Program-made: the position numbers and the translations under genes
DNA from: Neobacillus sp. CF12
GTDB taxonomy: Bacteria > Bacillota > Bacilli > Bacillales > Cytobacillaceae
Assembly: GCF_030348765.1 (NCBI RefSeq)
Contig: NZ_JAUCEU010000007.1
Location: forward strand, 434,001 to 498,000
Length of the DNA: 64,000 nucleotides
Reading direction: 5' to 3'
The notes under the pieces: generated by a model
Told to the model about the DNA's origin: nothing
Database searches by the model: none
The model's input: the letters and a program-made list of their open reading frames with translations, nothing else
Part shown: piece after piece, positions 26,376 to 35,521 of the stretch
Layout of the letters: each line of letters starts with the position of its first letter
How positions within the stretch are numbered: position 1 is the stretch's first letter

Positions 26376-26741
26376 CTATTTTAATTTGTTATAAATTTTA
26401 TCCGCATAACTTTCAAATCGAGAACTTGAAGTGGTTCCTCTTTTTTCAAGTATTCTCTCCATCTCCATCCTTTTTTTTCCTAATTTTGCTTGAAGGCGTT
26501 TTTTCTCTTCTTCGTCTGTTGAACTCTCTAACAATTCTTCTATTCTAAAAATTTCTTTTTTTAAATCCTCAGGTGTATAGCCAGAATTTTTTAGGACACG
26601 ATACGCCATTTTCCATTCTTCAGACATTCCTGGAAAGTCATCTCTTAATTCTAGAGGCTTTCCCATTCCAGGGAGATTATCGAGATCATTCTTCTTTATT
26701 GCTTCCTTAATTTTATCTTCAGCAATTTTTGAAAAATTCAT
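26376..26741 (-). CDS. DUF1992 (DnaJ C28-like) protein
   Basis: This 121-residue protein carries the DUF1992 domain in full: AEDKIKEAIKKNDLDNLPGM, then GKPLELRDDFPGM and MAYRVLKNSGYTPEDL. A charged coiled-coil tail follows (about 65-105). In eukaryotes the domain is found in DNAJC28; the bacterial function is unknown. It lies 25 nt upstream of the phosphotransferase on the same strand and probably shares its transcript. Confidence 0.85.
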   Translation of the reverse strand: MNFSKIAEDKIKEAIKKNDLDNLPGMGKPLELRDDFPGMSEEWKMAYRVLKNSGYTPEDLKKEIFRIEELLESSTDEEEKKRLQAKLGKKRMEMERILEKRGTTSSSRFESYADKIYNKLK

Positions 26742-26809
26742 TTACATCGCACCCTTCGCTCTACAAGTAAATAGTTTATTTTTCACTAAAATATATGTTA
26801 TTACCCGGA

Positions 26810-26841
26810 AAAAAACCACCATGCAAAGCTGCATGGTGGTT
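26810..26841 (-). terminator. Terminator of aconitase gene
   Basis: AAACCACCATGCA pairs with TGCATGGTGGTTT across a 4-nt loop; the minus-strand transcript ends in a T run. Confidence 0.9.
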
Positions 26842-26847
26842 TGAATA

Positions 26848-29559
26848 TTATGCTTCTTGTAATTTTTCGCGAAGTACCATTGGAAGGATACCGCCATGAC
26901 GATAGTAATCAATTTCAACTTCAGAATCGAAGCGAACGAGTACTTCAAATTCCTTCTTGTTACCAGCTTCATCAGTAGCTGTAACTTTTAGTAAATCACG
27001 TGGTCTAACGTTTTCATCGACTTGTACATCGATTGTTTCTTTACCAGTTAAGCCAAGTGTTTCAGCACTTTCGCCATCTTTAAATTGAAGTGGAAGAACG
27101 CCCATTAACACAAGGTTTGAACGGTGAATACGCTCGAAGCTTTCAGCAAGAACTGTTTTAATGCCAAGAAGGTTGGTACCTTTTGCAGCCCAGTCACGTG
27201 AAGAACCCATACCGTAATCTTTACCAGCAAGAACAATTAGTCCAGTACCGTTTTCTTTGTACTTCATGCAAGCATCATAAATTGGTGTCACTTCGCCTGT
27301 TGGCCAGTAAGTGGTTACTCCACCTTCAGTGCCTGGAGCGATTTGGTTACGGATACGAATGTTTGCAAATGTTCCTCGCATCATAACTTCGTGGTTACCA
27401 CGACGAGAACCGTAAGAGTTAAAGTCACGAGGCTGAACACCTTTTTCAAGTAGATACTTACCAGCTGGAGTGTTCTTACCAATTGCTCCTGCAGGTGAAA
27501 TATGGTCAGTTGTTACAGAATCCCCAAATTTCGCTACTACACGTAGGTTTGTTAATGGTTCCACTGTACCTGGTTCAGGTGATAAACCTTCAAAGAATGG
27601 TGGGTTTGCAATATAAGTGGAATCTTCATCCCATGTATATAATGGCTCATTGCTCGTTTTGATTTCGTTCCAACGCTCGTTGTCACCGAACACGTTCGCA
27701 TATTCTCTGCGGAATAGTTCAGGAGTAACAGTACGTTTAACTACATCATTAACTTCAGCAGTTGATGGCCAAATATCCTTGAAAAATACATCGTTACCAT
27801 CTTTATCTTTACCGATTGCTTCAGAAGCAAAATCAATGTTCACAGTACCAGCTAATGCATAAGCAACAACTAGTGGTGGTGAAGCAAGGTAGTTACCTTT
27901 TACAAGCGGGTGAATACGTCCTTCAAAGTTACGGTTACCTGAGAGTACAGATGTAACTAATAGATCATTTTCAGCGATTGTTTTTTCAATTTCTTCTTTT
28001 AATGGACCGGAGTTACCGATACAAGTTGTACAGCCGTAACCAACAAGGTTGAAGCCGATTTCCTCTAGGTATGGAAGTAATCCAGAATCACGAAGATATC
28101 CTGTTACCACCTTAGATCCTGGTGCTAAAGATGTTTTAACAAACTTAGGAACTTCCATTCCAAGTTCAACAGCTTTCTTCGCAACAAGACCTGCCCCAAC
28201 TAGAACGTAAGGGTTAGATGTGTTTGTACAGCTAGTGATAGAAGCAATTGCAACTGCACCAGTTTTAATGGTTGTTTCGTCTCCATTTTGGAAATTAACG
28301 ACAGCAGACTTTTCAAGCTCATCCGCTTGTAAGCCGAAGCCTTGGTTCCCTTGTGGTGCTGAAACAGCCTTAACGAATTCTTCTTTCATTTTTGAAAGTG
28401 GAATTAAATCTTGTGGACGCTTAGGACCTGAAAGATTTGCCTCGATAACGGAAAGATCAATTTCAACCACATTTGTATAAACTGGCTCTAAAGCAGGATC
28501 AAAGAATAATCCATTTGCTTTGCAGTATTGTTCAACTACATTGATATGTTCTTCTTCACGGCCAGTTAAACGCATATATGCAAGAGATTCATCATCAATT
28601 GGGAAGAATCCACATGTAGCACCATATTCAGGAGCCATGTTCGCAATGGTTGCACGGTCTGCTAATGGAAGTACAGATACTCCAGGACCGAAGAATTCAA
28701 CAAATTTGCCAACTACACCTTTGCTGCGAAGAACTTGTGTTACTTTTAGAGCTAAGTCTGTTGCAGTAGCACCGTTTGGCAACTCTCCAGTTAACTTAAC
28801 TCCCACAACTTCAGGTACTGGGAAGTATGAAGGCTGACCAAGCATTCCTGCTTCTGCTTCGATACCGCCAACGCCCCATCCAAGAACGCCTAGGCCATTG
28901 ATCATGGTTGTATGTGAGTCAGTACCAACTAATGTATCTGGATATGCTTCTAATTCACCATCAGTTGTTTGTGCAACGTGAACAACATCTGCTAAGTACT
29001 CAAGGTTAACTTGGTGTACGATACCTGTTGCAGGCGGCACTGCACGATAGTTATTGAATGATTTTTGAGCCCAGCTTAGGAACTGATAACGCTCAGCATT
29101 ACGTTCAAATTCAAAGTCCATGTTTACTCGTAAAGAGTCTGCAGAACCGTAGGCATCTACCTGTACAGAGTGGTCGATTACAAGGTCAACTGTTTTCTCT
29201 GGATTAATTTTATCTGGGTCTCCGCCAAGGTCAGCCATTGCTTTTCTTAAAGATGCAAGGTCAACTACTGCCGGTACACCAGTGAAGTCTTGTAGGATTA
29301 CACGTGATGGTTTGAATGGAACGTCCACTTCTTTTAGTTCATCCGTACCCCATTTTGCTAAGTTTTCAACGTGCTCTTTCGCGATTACGCGGCCATCATA
29401 TTGGCGAAGCACAGATTCAAGTAATACTTTTACGGAATATGGCAATTTAGATACCTTGCCAAGACCAGCCTCTTCAAGTGCACTTAAGCGGTAATAGTGG
29501 TAGCGTTTACCGTTTACTTCAAAGGAAGTACGTGCGTTAAATACGTCATTTTTCACCAT
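26848..29559 (-). CDS. acnA: Aconitate hydratase
   Basis: This TCA-cycle enzyme interconverts citrate and isocitrate and carries a [4Fe-4S] cluster. The 903-residue protein has the cluster Cys residues in [12 protein letters not shown] and [14 protein letters not shown], and the swivel domain with [16 protein letters not shown]. The homologue in Bacillus (citB) also binds iron-responsive RNA when apo. The neighbours are sspO upstream and the yne genes downstream, as in B. subtilis. Candidate CcpC-type operators stand upstream (29682-29721). Confidence 0.97.
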   Translation of the reverse strand: MVKNDVFNARTSFEVNGKRYHYYRLSALEEAGLGKVSKLPYSVKVLLESVLRQYDGRVIAKEHVENLAKWGTDELKEVDVPFKPSRVILQDFTGVPAVVDLASLRKAMADLGGDPDKINPEKTVDLVIDHSVQVDAYGSADSLRVNMDFEFERNAERYQFLSWAQKSFNNYRAVPPATGIVHQVNLEYLADVVHVAQTTDGELEAYPDTLVGTDSHTTMINGLGVLGWGVGGIEAEAGMLGQPSYFPVPEVVGVKLTGELPNGATATDLALKVTQVLRSKGVVGKFVEFFGPGVSVLPLADRATIANMAPEYGATCGFFPIDDESLAYMRLTGREEEHINVVEQYCKANGLFFDPALEPVYTNVVEIDLSVIEANLSGPKRPQDLIPLSKMKEEFVKAVSAPQGNQGFGLQADELEKSAVVNFQNGDETTIKTGAVAIASITSCTNTSNPYVLVGAGLVAKKAVELGMEVPKFVKTSLAPGSKVVTGYLRDSGLLPYLEEIGFNLVGYGCTTCIGNSGPLKEEIEKTIAENDLLVTSVLSGNRNFEGRIHPLVKGNYLASPPLVVAYALAGTVNIDFASEAIGKDKDGNDVFFKDIWPSTAEVNDVVKRTVTPELFRREYANVFGDNERWNEIKTSNEPLYTWDEDSTYIANPPFFEGLSPEPGTVEPLTNLRVVAKFGDSVTTDHISPAGAIGKNTPAGKYLLEKGVQPRDFNSYGSRRGNHEVMMRGTFANIRIRNQIAPGTEGGVTTYWPTGEVTPIYDACMKYKENGTGLIVLAGKDYGMGSSRDWAAKGTNLLGIKTVLAESFERIHRSNLVLMGVLPLQFKDGESAETLGLTGKETIDVQVDENVRPRDLLKVTATDEAGNKKEFEVLVRFDSEVEIDYYRHGGILPMVLREKLQEA

Positions 29560-29916
29560 TGTAAAGCCCCCTCATTCGTCAACATTAACTAAAATAAACG
29601 AAAAGTTGAAAAGTTTGAATATTCCTATCCATCTCTACTTTTCTCACAATTCTAATCTTAATACAACCTTCTACATAAGTAAATAACAAGAAAGTTATTG
29701 TGCTTGATAAGTTTTCCTTATGTTTTTTATGTAAAATGTTCGAAATATTTTGAAAAATATTATAAGAACGTATGACTGAATTATCATAAAGATTAGAATT
29801 GCGTATGTATTTATTATCTCAAAAAACTTTTTTGTTGTCATTTATTTTACCTTAAAAGGAAATATTAACACTATCAGTGAGAATTCTACAGAATTCTCGG
29901 GTAGGAGGTGAATGGT
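29560..29916. other. Intergenic region between acnA and sspO
   Basis: These 357 bases hold the divergent promoters of acnA (-) and sspO (+). Two operator-like dyads (29682-29699 and 29707-29721) are annotated separately. Twin GAATTC boxes at 29881-29897 lie just before the sspO RBS. No further open frame with an RBS was seen. Confidence 0.6.
29682..29721 (-). promoter_or_regulatory. Candidate CcpC-type operators of acnA
   Basis: A dyad AATAAC-N6-GTTATT (29682-29699) is followed by ATAA-N7-TTAT (29707-29721). The second exactly fits the ATAA-N7-TTAT pattern known for CcpC on B. subtilis citB. It is 120-160 nt upstream of the start codon. Confidence 0.5.
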
Positions 29917-30066
29917 ATGCAAAGAAGAAAGTCCAACCATGTAATCCCTGGGGCGAATGCTGCTAAAGGTCAGGGTCAAGGTGCAGGTTTTAATGAAGAA
30001 ATGGCGAACGAACCTTTAACAATAAAAGAAAAAATGAACAACAAAAAGCGAAAAAAGAATCAGTAA
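29917..30066 (+). CDS. sspO: Small acid-soluble spore protein SspO
   Basis: This 49-residue protein opens [20 protein letters not shown] and ends in a basic tail KKRKKNQ, as SspO (CotK) does. It is a minor forespore-made SASP of the spore core. GTAGGAGGTG stands 6-8 nt before the ATG. Its divergence from aconitase is as in B. subtilis. In B. subtilis sspO and sspP are adjacent; here a minus-strand gene intervenes. Confidence 0.93.
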   Translation: MQRRKSNHVIPGANAAKGQGQGAGFNEEMANEPLTIKEKMNNKKRKKNQ

Positions 30067-30072
30067 TGCAGT

Positions 30073-30103
30073 AAAAAGCAGGAGCCTTTCCCCTGCTTTT
30101 TTA
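30073..30103. terminator. Bidirectional terminator after sspO
   Basis: AAAAAGCAGG (30073-30082) pairs with CCTGCTTTTT (30092-30101). It also serves the minus-strand gene ending at 30112. Confidence 0.85.
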
Positions 30104-30111
30104 CCATATTT

Positions 30112-30381
30112 TTATTCAGGAAGATTTACTTCAGCTACTATACTCTGCAAGTCCTGTTGAAAACGCTCAAGCTGTGCACGCTGGTGTTCAGTAGCAACTT
30201 CAAGTGCATTTTCAATTTGCTGGTATGCTTCGTTTACTTCTTCTTTTAAATGCTTCAATTGATGACCGTAACTCGCACTATCGCTAATAATGGTTGCAGC
30301 GAGTCCCTGGGCTTCTTCGTAACCCTGCTGAGCAGCTTGAAAAGCCTGCTGTTTATCCTTATTGTATGGATATTGTTGCAT
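30112..30381 (-). CDS. Hypothetical helical protein between sspO and sspP
   Basis: This 89-residue Gln/Glu/Ala-rich protein opens MQQYPYNKDKQQAFQAAQQ and is predicted to be almost all helix, with a coiled-coil centre (HLKEEVNEAYQQIENALEV). There is no signal peptide or membrane segment. GGGGAG stands about 11 nt before ATG 30381; an ATG at 30402 is possible. It is convergent to sspO, so a role in sporulation is only a guess from location. I do not recognise the family. Confidence 0.65.
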   Translation of the reverse strand: MQQYPYNKDKQQAFQAAQQGYEEAQGLAATIISDSASYGHQLKHLKEEVNEAYQQIENALEVATEHQRAQLERFQQDLQSIVAEVNLPE

Positions 30382-30497
30382 TGACTGTCTCACTCCCCTC
30401 ATGTTTCTATAACGTTAAATTGCACAGCACCATAACAAATTATTCAGCATAAAAACTCTTCAGCATTACATCCTAACAATATAGGAGGGATGAAAAA

Positions 30498-30638
30498 ATG
30501 GTGAACAAAAACGACGGCAAGGATATGAGAAGAAATCAACCGAAGACATCTGGTCAGCCTGAGCCATTAAGCGGATCTAAAAAAGTAAAGAATCGCAACC
30601 ATACACGCCAAAAACACAACTCGCACCATGACATGTAG
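30498..30638 (+). CDS. sspP: Small acid-soluble spore protein SspP
   Basis: This 46-residue protein has the opening [16 protein letters not shown], the centre [17 protein letters not shown] and the ending QKHNSHHDM, which is the SspP (CotL) signature. TAGGAGGG stands 6-7 nt before the ATG at 30498. It is a minor spore-core protein and is too short for many gene callers. Confidence 0.93.
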   Translation: MVNKNDGKDMRRNQPKTSGQPEPLSGSKKVKNRNHTRQKHNSHHDM

Positions 30639-30748
30639 AAAAGCTGTAGGTTCCTGCTTATCGGTCTATGACCCGAATGGCACCTGTAGCTGGACAATGC
30701 TCAAAAAGATATAAAGAAACTAATCTTACTGGGACCATAGAAATAGTT

Positions 30749-30779
30749 CTAACCCCCTCTAGACCGAAGAGGGGGTTAG
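30749..30779. terminator. Hairpin downstream of selA
   Basis: CTAACCCCCTCT pairs with AGAGGGGGTTAG (12 bp, 7-nt loop) just beyond the selA stop. The stem is strong but the T run is poor, so termination strength is uncertain. Confidence 0.55.
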
Positions 30780-30781
30780 AT

Positions 30782-32188
30782 TTATAATTGGATTAAGACT
30801 TGAAGTAAAAGCTTTTCTTCTTCCTCTGTAACAGTTCTTAAGTCGATGATAAATTCATCCTTTTGAATTCGTCCAACAATTGCTGGTTTGTATTCTGTTC
30901 TTAACGTTTTCCCAACCTGTTCGGCAGTAAGTGTATGATGTTTTAACGAAATGACCATAGTTGGGAGTCCGACATCCGGCATCGTTCCTCCTCCTACTTG
31001 ACTTGTGCCAGGGAAAATTTTCGCCTGAAAATTATCTGAACCTTGTAACAAGTTTGTAACAAACCTCGTTGATCTTACGTCTAATTCATCAGTAGAAACT
31101 AATAAATCACGGATTGTGGGAATATTTTGGACACCGTTTTCCCCACGAGCGTAATCAATTAGTGTACCTTCTAGCGCAGCCAAGGTCATTTTATCGACTC
31201 GAACCACTCGAGCTAATTGATGTTTTTTTAACGTATCAATAATCTTCTTTTTTCCGGCAATAATCCCAGCTTGAGGTCCACCCAACAATTTGTCCCCACT
31301 AAAGGAGACAATATCCGCACCCATTTCGATGACCTCTTTCACTACGGGTTCATCACCAATACCATGTTTTCTAAAGTCAAAAAGGGCGCCGCTGCCAAGG
31401 TCTTCATAAAAAATAACATTTTCGGTCCTGTTTGTTAGCTCAATGAGTTCTTCTGTTTCAACGGATTTTGTAAATCCAATTACTTTAAAATTACTTGTAT
31501 GTACTTTCATGATAATCGCCGTTTCAGAATTGAGGGCTTTTTCATAATCATATAAATGAGTTTTATTTGTTGTACCGACTTCGACTAATTTCGCTCCACT
31601 TTCTTCCATGATCGAGGAAATACGGAATGAGCCGCCAATTTCTACTAACTGACCTCTCGAAACAATCACTTCTTTATTTTCTGCAAGCGCTCTTAAAACC
31701 AGATAAACTCCCGCAGCATTATTATTAACAACCATTGCAGCCTCTGCTCCTGTGATTTCTTTAAGGAGATCTTCTACATGGCTGTGCCTTGAACCACGTT
31801 CACCTTCATGTAACTTATATTCTAGGTTTGAGTAGTTTTGTGCTGTCTCTACCACATGAAGGATGGCATTGTCACTTAATCTCGCTCTTCCAAGGTTGGT
31901 ATGAAGGATGGTCCCAGTGGCATTTATAACTTTTTCGATGGTATACGAAAATTGTTTCTTAATCGTTATACCTAAAAGTTGAAAAACTTCATCAATAAAC
32001 TGATTCGTACCTGGAGTTGAACCCTGCCAGTCTCCAGTTAAAATTTGTGATCTAATTTGGTCGACCGCTTCCTTTAACTTGTTGGTCAGTTGAGTCACAT
32101 CTAGATGATTCTCCCTAAGGAGAGTATTAAACTGTTCATGATTTTGCAGTTCATGTACAGCTGGAATTGAACGTAACCATTCTTTCAC
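30782..32188 (-). CDS. selA: L-seryl-tRNA(Sec) selenium transferase
   Basis: SelA is the PLP enzyme that converts seryl-tRNA(Sec) to selenocysteinyl-tRNA(Sec) using selenophosphate from SelD. The protein has the bacterial SelA layout: N-terminal tRNA-binding helices, NATGTILHTNLGRARLSDNA, NNNAAGVYLVL, and the PLP Lys in SFSGDKLLGGPQAG. The length is 468 residues from GTG 32188, which has AAAGGAG 8 nt upstream; TTG 32194 is too near the RBS. B. subtilis lacks selA, so this marks Sec decoding in this organism. SelB and tRNA-Sec genes are not in the window. Confidence 0.96.
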   Translation of the reverse strand: MKEWLRSIPAVHELQNHEQFNTLLRENHLDVTQLTNKLKEAVDQIRSQILTGDWQGSTPGTNQFIDEVFQLLGITIKKQFSYTIEKVINATGTILHTNLGRARLSDNAILHVVETAQNYSNLEYKLHEGERGSRHSHVEDLLKEITGAEAAMVVNNNAAGVYLVLRALAENKEVIVSRGQLVEIGGSFRISSIMEESGAKLVEVGTTNKTHLYDYEKALNSETAIIMKVHTSNFKVIGFTKSVETEELIELTNRTENVIFYEDLGSGALFDFRKHGIGDEPVVKEVIEMGADIVSFSGDKLLGGPQAGIIAGKKKIIDTLKKHQLARVVRVDKMTLAALEGTLIDYARGENGVQNIPTIRDLLVSTDELDVRSTRFVTNLLQGSDNFQAKIFPGTSQVGGGTMPDVGLPTMVISLKHHTLTAEQVGKTLRTEYKPAIVGRIQKDEFIIDLRTVTEEEEKLLLQVLIQL

Positions 32189-32283
32189 TACCAAAACTCC
32201 TTTACTATTCCTACTTAGTCCTATTATATCATTTCACCTTTTAATTTCGCATGAATAAAATAAACCGAGCAAGGGGGATTGTT

Positions 32284-32676
32284 ATGAAATCCAAAAAAAA
32301 TATTCAGCCGATTGATTTTGACCTTGTGGAAAAGTGGTTGGAAAACTACTGCCTCGATCCCTTAACGACACAAGATGACTTGACACAATTTCGAATTGAC
32401 TTATACGAAACAGATCAAGAATGGATTGTTGAGGCGTTACTTAACGAATATACCAGTTCTGAAATTAAAGTCTTTATAGAAGATAAGAAGTTGGTTATTA
32501 CTGCGGATAAATCTTCCACACCGACTAATCAACAAAAAAGAATTCGGACTATTCAGTTCCCCTTTCAGGTTATTAATCAAAAAGTAACAGTAAATTATAT
32601 TAATGGAATATTAGAGGTTCTGATTTCGAAGTCTGAAAAAGGTCTAGGTAAAAATTGCTATATTACACTGCCTTAA
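32284..32676 (+). CDS. cotM: Hsp20/alpha-crystallin-like protein, CotM-like
   Basis: This 130-residue protein has an alpha-crystallin-type beta-sandwich: FRIDLYETDQEWIVEALL, then VFIEDKKLVITAD, RTIQFPFQVI and VNYINGILEVLIS. The last segment is the usual GxLxI-like strand. CotM, a B. subtilis spore coat protein of this fold, lies beside sspP, so the position supports a coat role. ATG 32284 follows AAGGGGG by 6 nt; the upstream Met at 32251 has no RBS. Confidence 0.7.
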   Translation: MKSKKNIQPIDFDLVEKWLENYCLDPLTTQDDLTQFRIDLYETDQEWIVEALLNEYTSSEIKVFIEDKKLVITADKSSTPTNQQKRIRTIQFPFQVINQKVTVNYINGILEVLISKSEKGLGKNCYITLP

Positions 32677-32738
32677 GGTTTTCTTATGGCAAAATCTTTT
32701 GTATATGAGTTAACATAATATGATTATAGAAAACAATA

Positions 32739-32780
32739 GACCCTCATACCTAATTAGATATGAGGGTCATTTTTATTTTT
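32739..32780. terminator. Bidirectional terminator between cotM-like and SelW-like genes
   Basis: GACCCTCATA (32739-32748) pairs with TATGAGGGTC (32759-32768), followed by ATTTTTATTTTT. Confidence 0.85.
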
Positions 32781-33012
32781 CTGAAATTTTGTTAATAATA
32801 TCTTCGGTGTCAGGGAACACACCTGTATCTAGTTTGGAATAAATCTTCTCCCCATTGACGGTTACTTCAAATGCTCCACCTGAGACAGGAATTAACTCCA
32901 TTTTTCCAATCTTTCGGTTAAAGTGTGTAAACAGTTCTTCCGCGAAACTCGCGGCTTTTGGTGCGTAGTTTCATTGCATGCAAAATTCAACAGTTATTTG
33001 ATAAATGTTCAT
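32773..33012 (-). CDS. SelW/Rdx family selenoprotein (CxxU, in-frame UGA = Sec14)
   Basis: Reading TGA at 32971-32973 as Sec gives a 79-residue thioredoxin-like Rdx protein. It opens MNIYQITVEFCMQUNYAPKA, that is C11-x-x-U14 in the same place as the CxxU of SelW. It continues with a helix, GKMELIPVSGGAFEVTVNGE and the terminal LDTGVFPDTEDIINKI. GGAGGAG stands 6-7 nt before ATG 33012. A perfect GC hairpin (32940-32954) begins 16 nt after the UGA. It is divergent from selD, with a 152-nt shared promoter region. The family is a presumed thiol/selenol redox protein; the partner is unknown. Confidence 0.9.
32940..32954 (-). promoter_or_regulatory. Candidate SECIS hairpin of SelW-like gene
   Basis: CCGCG-AGTTT-CGCGG forms a perfect 5-bp stem (6 bp with a 3-nt loop) 16 nt after the UGA, the window in which SelB recognises bacterial SECIS elements. 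The apical AGTT matches that of the redoxin hairpin at 55310. Confidence 0.7.
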
Positions 33013-33164
33013 TTTACTCCTCCATTACAACTGGTAGTAATTTTCTACATCGCTATAGTAAAAACATTTTATCGTACGAATATATACCTATGCAAATCTT
33101 TTGCTTCTATAGTATGTGCGATTTTGACTAGAAACAGTTATACTAATGAATGGAGGTGGAACTA

Positions 33165-34217
33165 TTGAGTGAGCAAGAGAAAATTCGCCTAACCTCTTTA
33201 TCAACGAAAGCTGGTTGAGGCTGTAAAATTGGTCCTGAAGACCTGGCGCAAGTTTTGCGTCTATTACCTAAGCAAGAACCTGTTCCAGAATTATTAGTTG
33301 GACATGAAACCTCAGATGATGCGGGTGTTTATCAGTTAACGGACTCGATTGCCCTCATTCAAACGGTTGATTACTTTACCCCCATTGTGGATGATCCATA
33401 TATGTTTGGACAAATTACCGCTGCTAATGCATTAAGCGATGTTTATGCCATGGGCGGCGAACCGAAAACAGTTCTAAATATTGTTGGTTATCCAATAAAG
33501 AAACTTGGCGCTGAAATGCTTTCGGATATTCTTCGCGGTGCAGCAGATAAAGTAAAAGAAGCTGGAGCATTAACGGTAGGAGGTCATTCTATTGATGACC
33601 AAGAGCCGAAATTTGGCCTTTCTGTTACGGGTATTGTTCATCCAGATAAGGTTTGGAAGAATGTTGGTTCAAAACCTGGTGATGTATTGGTGTTAACGAA
33701 GCCGATTGGTGTAGGAATTATCACTACGGGCATTAAACGCAGTGTTGTTACCCCTCTACAAGAACAAATTGTTACGGAAACAATGGCTGAGTTAAACAAA
33801 ACGGCTGCAGAATGGTTAACATATTATCATCCTCACGCTGTTACGGACGTAACGGGATTTGGATTGTTGGGACATAGCAGTGAGATGGCACGAGGAAGTA
33901 ATGTCAGTTTTGAAATCTTCTACTCGAAGGTTCCAATCCTTGAAGGTGCACTGGAGTTAGCGAGAGATGGCGTTGTTCCAGGTGGGTCAAAATCTAATCA
34001 TAAATGGATCCTTAACGAAGTCGACTATGAGGATCTATCCCTTGAGGAACAATTAGTATTATGTGATGCCATCACTTCTGGTGGACTTCTAGTTTCCATT
34101 AGTGAAGAAGAAGCTGTCAAATATGTGGACAACTTGCATTCAGTTGGAAAGCACCATGCTGCTATTGTTGGCAGAGTTACCGAGAAGAAAGAAAAATTAA
34201 TTTATGCGAAAAGATAA
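33165..34217 (+). CDS. selD: Selenide, water dikinase, Sec-containing (UGA = Sec18)
   Basis: SelD makes selenophosphate from selenide and ATP, the selenium donor for SelA. The gene begins at TTG 33165, 5-6 nt after GGAGGTGG. The N-terminal loop reads STKAGUGCKIGPEDLAQVL, with TGA at 33216-33218 as Sec18 where E. coli has catalytic Cys17. The glycine-rich ATP site and DDAGVYQL, DYFTPIVDDPYMFGQI, GGHSIDDQEPKFGLS and DVTGFGLLGH motifs follow. The length is 350 residues. A call from the later ATG at 33255 would lose the catalytic loop. It is divergent from the SelW-like gene. Confidence 0.96.
33231..33243 (+). promoter_or_regulatory. Candidate SECIS hairpin of selD
   Basis: GGTC-CTGAA-GACC forms a short stem 12 nt downstream of the UGA, inside the coding sequence. 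Confidence 0.5.
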
Positions 34218-34248
34218 CAGCGTGGCATGAGCTACGCTGTTTTTTTGC
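34216..34248 (+). terminator. Terminator of selD
   Basis: AACAGCGT pairs with ACGCTGTT, followed by a run of T. Confidence 0.85.
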
Positions 34249-34275
34249 TTAAACAGGATGTGTGCTTTGCAGAAC

Positions 34276-34422
34276 CGTACAGTTTTTACAATAAAGCGTA
34301 CAGTTTTTACAATAAACCGTACAGTTCATACAAAAAAGCGTACAGTTTTTACAATAAACCGTACAGTTCATACAAAAAAGCGTACAGGTTCTACAAATAA
34401 CCGTACAGTTCATACAAATTGA
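34276..34422. repeat. Tandem array of seven 21-bp repeats
   Basis: Seven head-to-tail 21-bp units each begin CGTACAG and keep TACAA near position 12-16. Three variants alternate: a TTTTTACAATAAA type, a TTCATACAAAAAA type and a diverged GTTCTACAAATAA type. It lies between the selD and tdh terminators, with no ORF or RBS. The spacing has no unique spacers, so it is not a CRISPR array. Confidence 0.85.
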
Positions 34423-34445
34423 TTTAGTTAGTAAAATTTGAAATA

Positions 34446-34480
34446 AAAAAGATGACCGAATAAATATCAGGTCATCTTTA
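34446..34480 (-). terminator. Terminator of kbl-tdh operon
   Basis: AAAGATGACC (34448-34457) pairs with GGTCATCTTT (34470-34479); the minus-strand transcript ends in TTTTTT. Confidence 0.85.
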
Positions 34481-34488
34481 AAAAATTA

Positions 34489-35463
34489 TTAGATTCCGCT
34501 TGCTTTGGTTTTGTTCACGGTCAATTTATTTGTTAGTTTATTAATCATATCCTGCGTCATCTTCGCCAAGTCATATTCGAATTTAAAGCCCCACTCTTCT
34601 TCTGCGGCTATTGCATCAATGGAATTTGGCCAACTATCGGCAATTCTTTGACGAACAGGGTCAACATTATAGGTTAATTCAAATCCAGGTATATGTTTCT
34701 TAATTTCATTGGCAATTCCTTCTGGATCAAAGCTCATTGCTGTCACATTGAAAGAATTACGGTGTTTAAGCTTGCATGGGTCTGCCTCCATCAAATCGAT
34801 AATCGCATTGAGCGCATCTGGCATATACATCATATCCATGTAGGTACCTTTATCAATATAAGAAGCATACTTGCCATTTTTAATGGCCTCATAGTAAATT
34901 TCAACTGCGTAATCTGTAGTTCCACCACCAGGCAGTGCAACATGTGAAATTAAGCCAGGGAATCTTAGTCCTCTAGTGTCGACTCCGAATTTATGAAAAT
35001 AATAATCGCCTAAAAGCTCTCCAGCTACCTTGTTCACTCCATACATCGTCGTGGGACGCATAATCGTGTCCTGTGGTGTACTTTCCTTTGGAGTTGAAGG
35101 TCCGAATGCACCGATTGAACTTGGTGTAAAAAATTGAGCCTCAAGATCCCGTGCTGTCTCCAATGCATTCATCAAGCCGCCCATATTTAAATTCCATGCT
35201 AACACTGGCCTAGCCTCAGCAGTGGCAGATAATAATGCGGCTAAGTGCATAACGGTATCGACTTTATATTTTTTTGCCACTTCACCCATTTTGTTTAAGT
35301 CTGTTACATCAACAATTTCGAAGGGGCCTCCCTGTGCTGCTTCACTGTCATTCTTTTTAATATCAGTAGCAATTACATTATCCGTACCATACGTTTCCCG
35401 TAATTTAAGCGTAAGTTCAGAACCGATTTGCCCTAAAGCACCTGTTATTAATATCCGCTTCAT
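34489..35463 (-). CDS. tdh: L-threonine 3-dehydrogenase (SDR type)
   Basis: This enzyme oxidises L-threonine to 2-amino-3-oxobutyrate with NAD+. It is the extended SDR (epimerase-like) form, not the zinc alcohol-dehydrogenase form: NAD site [14 protein letters not shown], Ser region [13 protein letters not shown], and the YGVNKVAGE Tyr-Lys pair. The length is 324 residues. It follows the gene for the next pathway enzyme (kbl) by 58 nt on the same strand, which settles the substrate better than the fold alone. Confidence 0.92.
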   Translation of the reverse strand: MKRILITGALGQIGSELTLKLRETYGTDNVIATDIKKNDSEAAQGGPFEIVDVTDLNKMGEVAKKYKVDTVMHLAALLSATAEARPVLAWNLNMGGLMNALETARDLEAQFFTPSSIGAFGPSTPKESTPQDTIMRPTTMYGVNKVAGELLGDYYFHKFGVDTRGLRFPGLISHVALPGGGTTDYAVEIYYEAIKNGKYASYIDKGTYMDMMYMPDALNAIIDLMEADPCKLKHRNSFNVTAMSFDPEGIANEIKKHIPGFELTYNVDPVRQRIADSWPNSIDAIAAEEEWGFKFEYDLAKMTQDMINKLTNKLTVNKTKASGI

Positions 35464-35521
35464 TCTTCTCCGTCCTCTTCACTTATGTCATATATTCATG
35501 CCCATTAAAGGGTTTCTAAAA

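Noticed and set aside
32923..33168. Plus-strand ORF of 81 codons over the SelW-like gene
   Set aside because: It has poor protein character and no RBS and is antisense to a well-supported selenoprotein frame.
33255..34217. selD starting at the ATG-like codon at 33255
   Set aside because: This start loses the catalytic loop and has no RBS; the TTG at 33165 with GGAGGTGG and UGA as Sec restores the normal protein.
34276..34422. CRISPR array
   Set aside because: The 21-bp units are directly adjacent with no unique spacers, and no cas genes are present.
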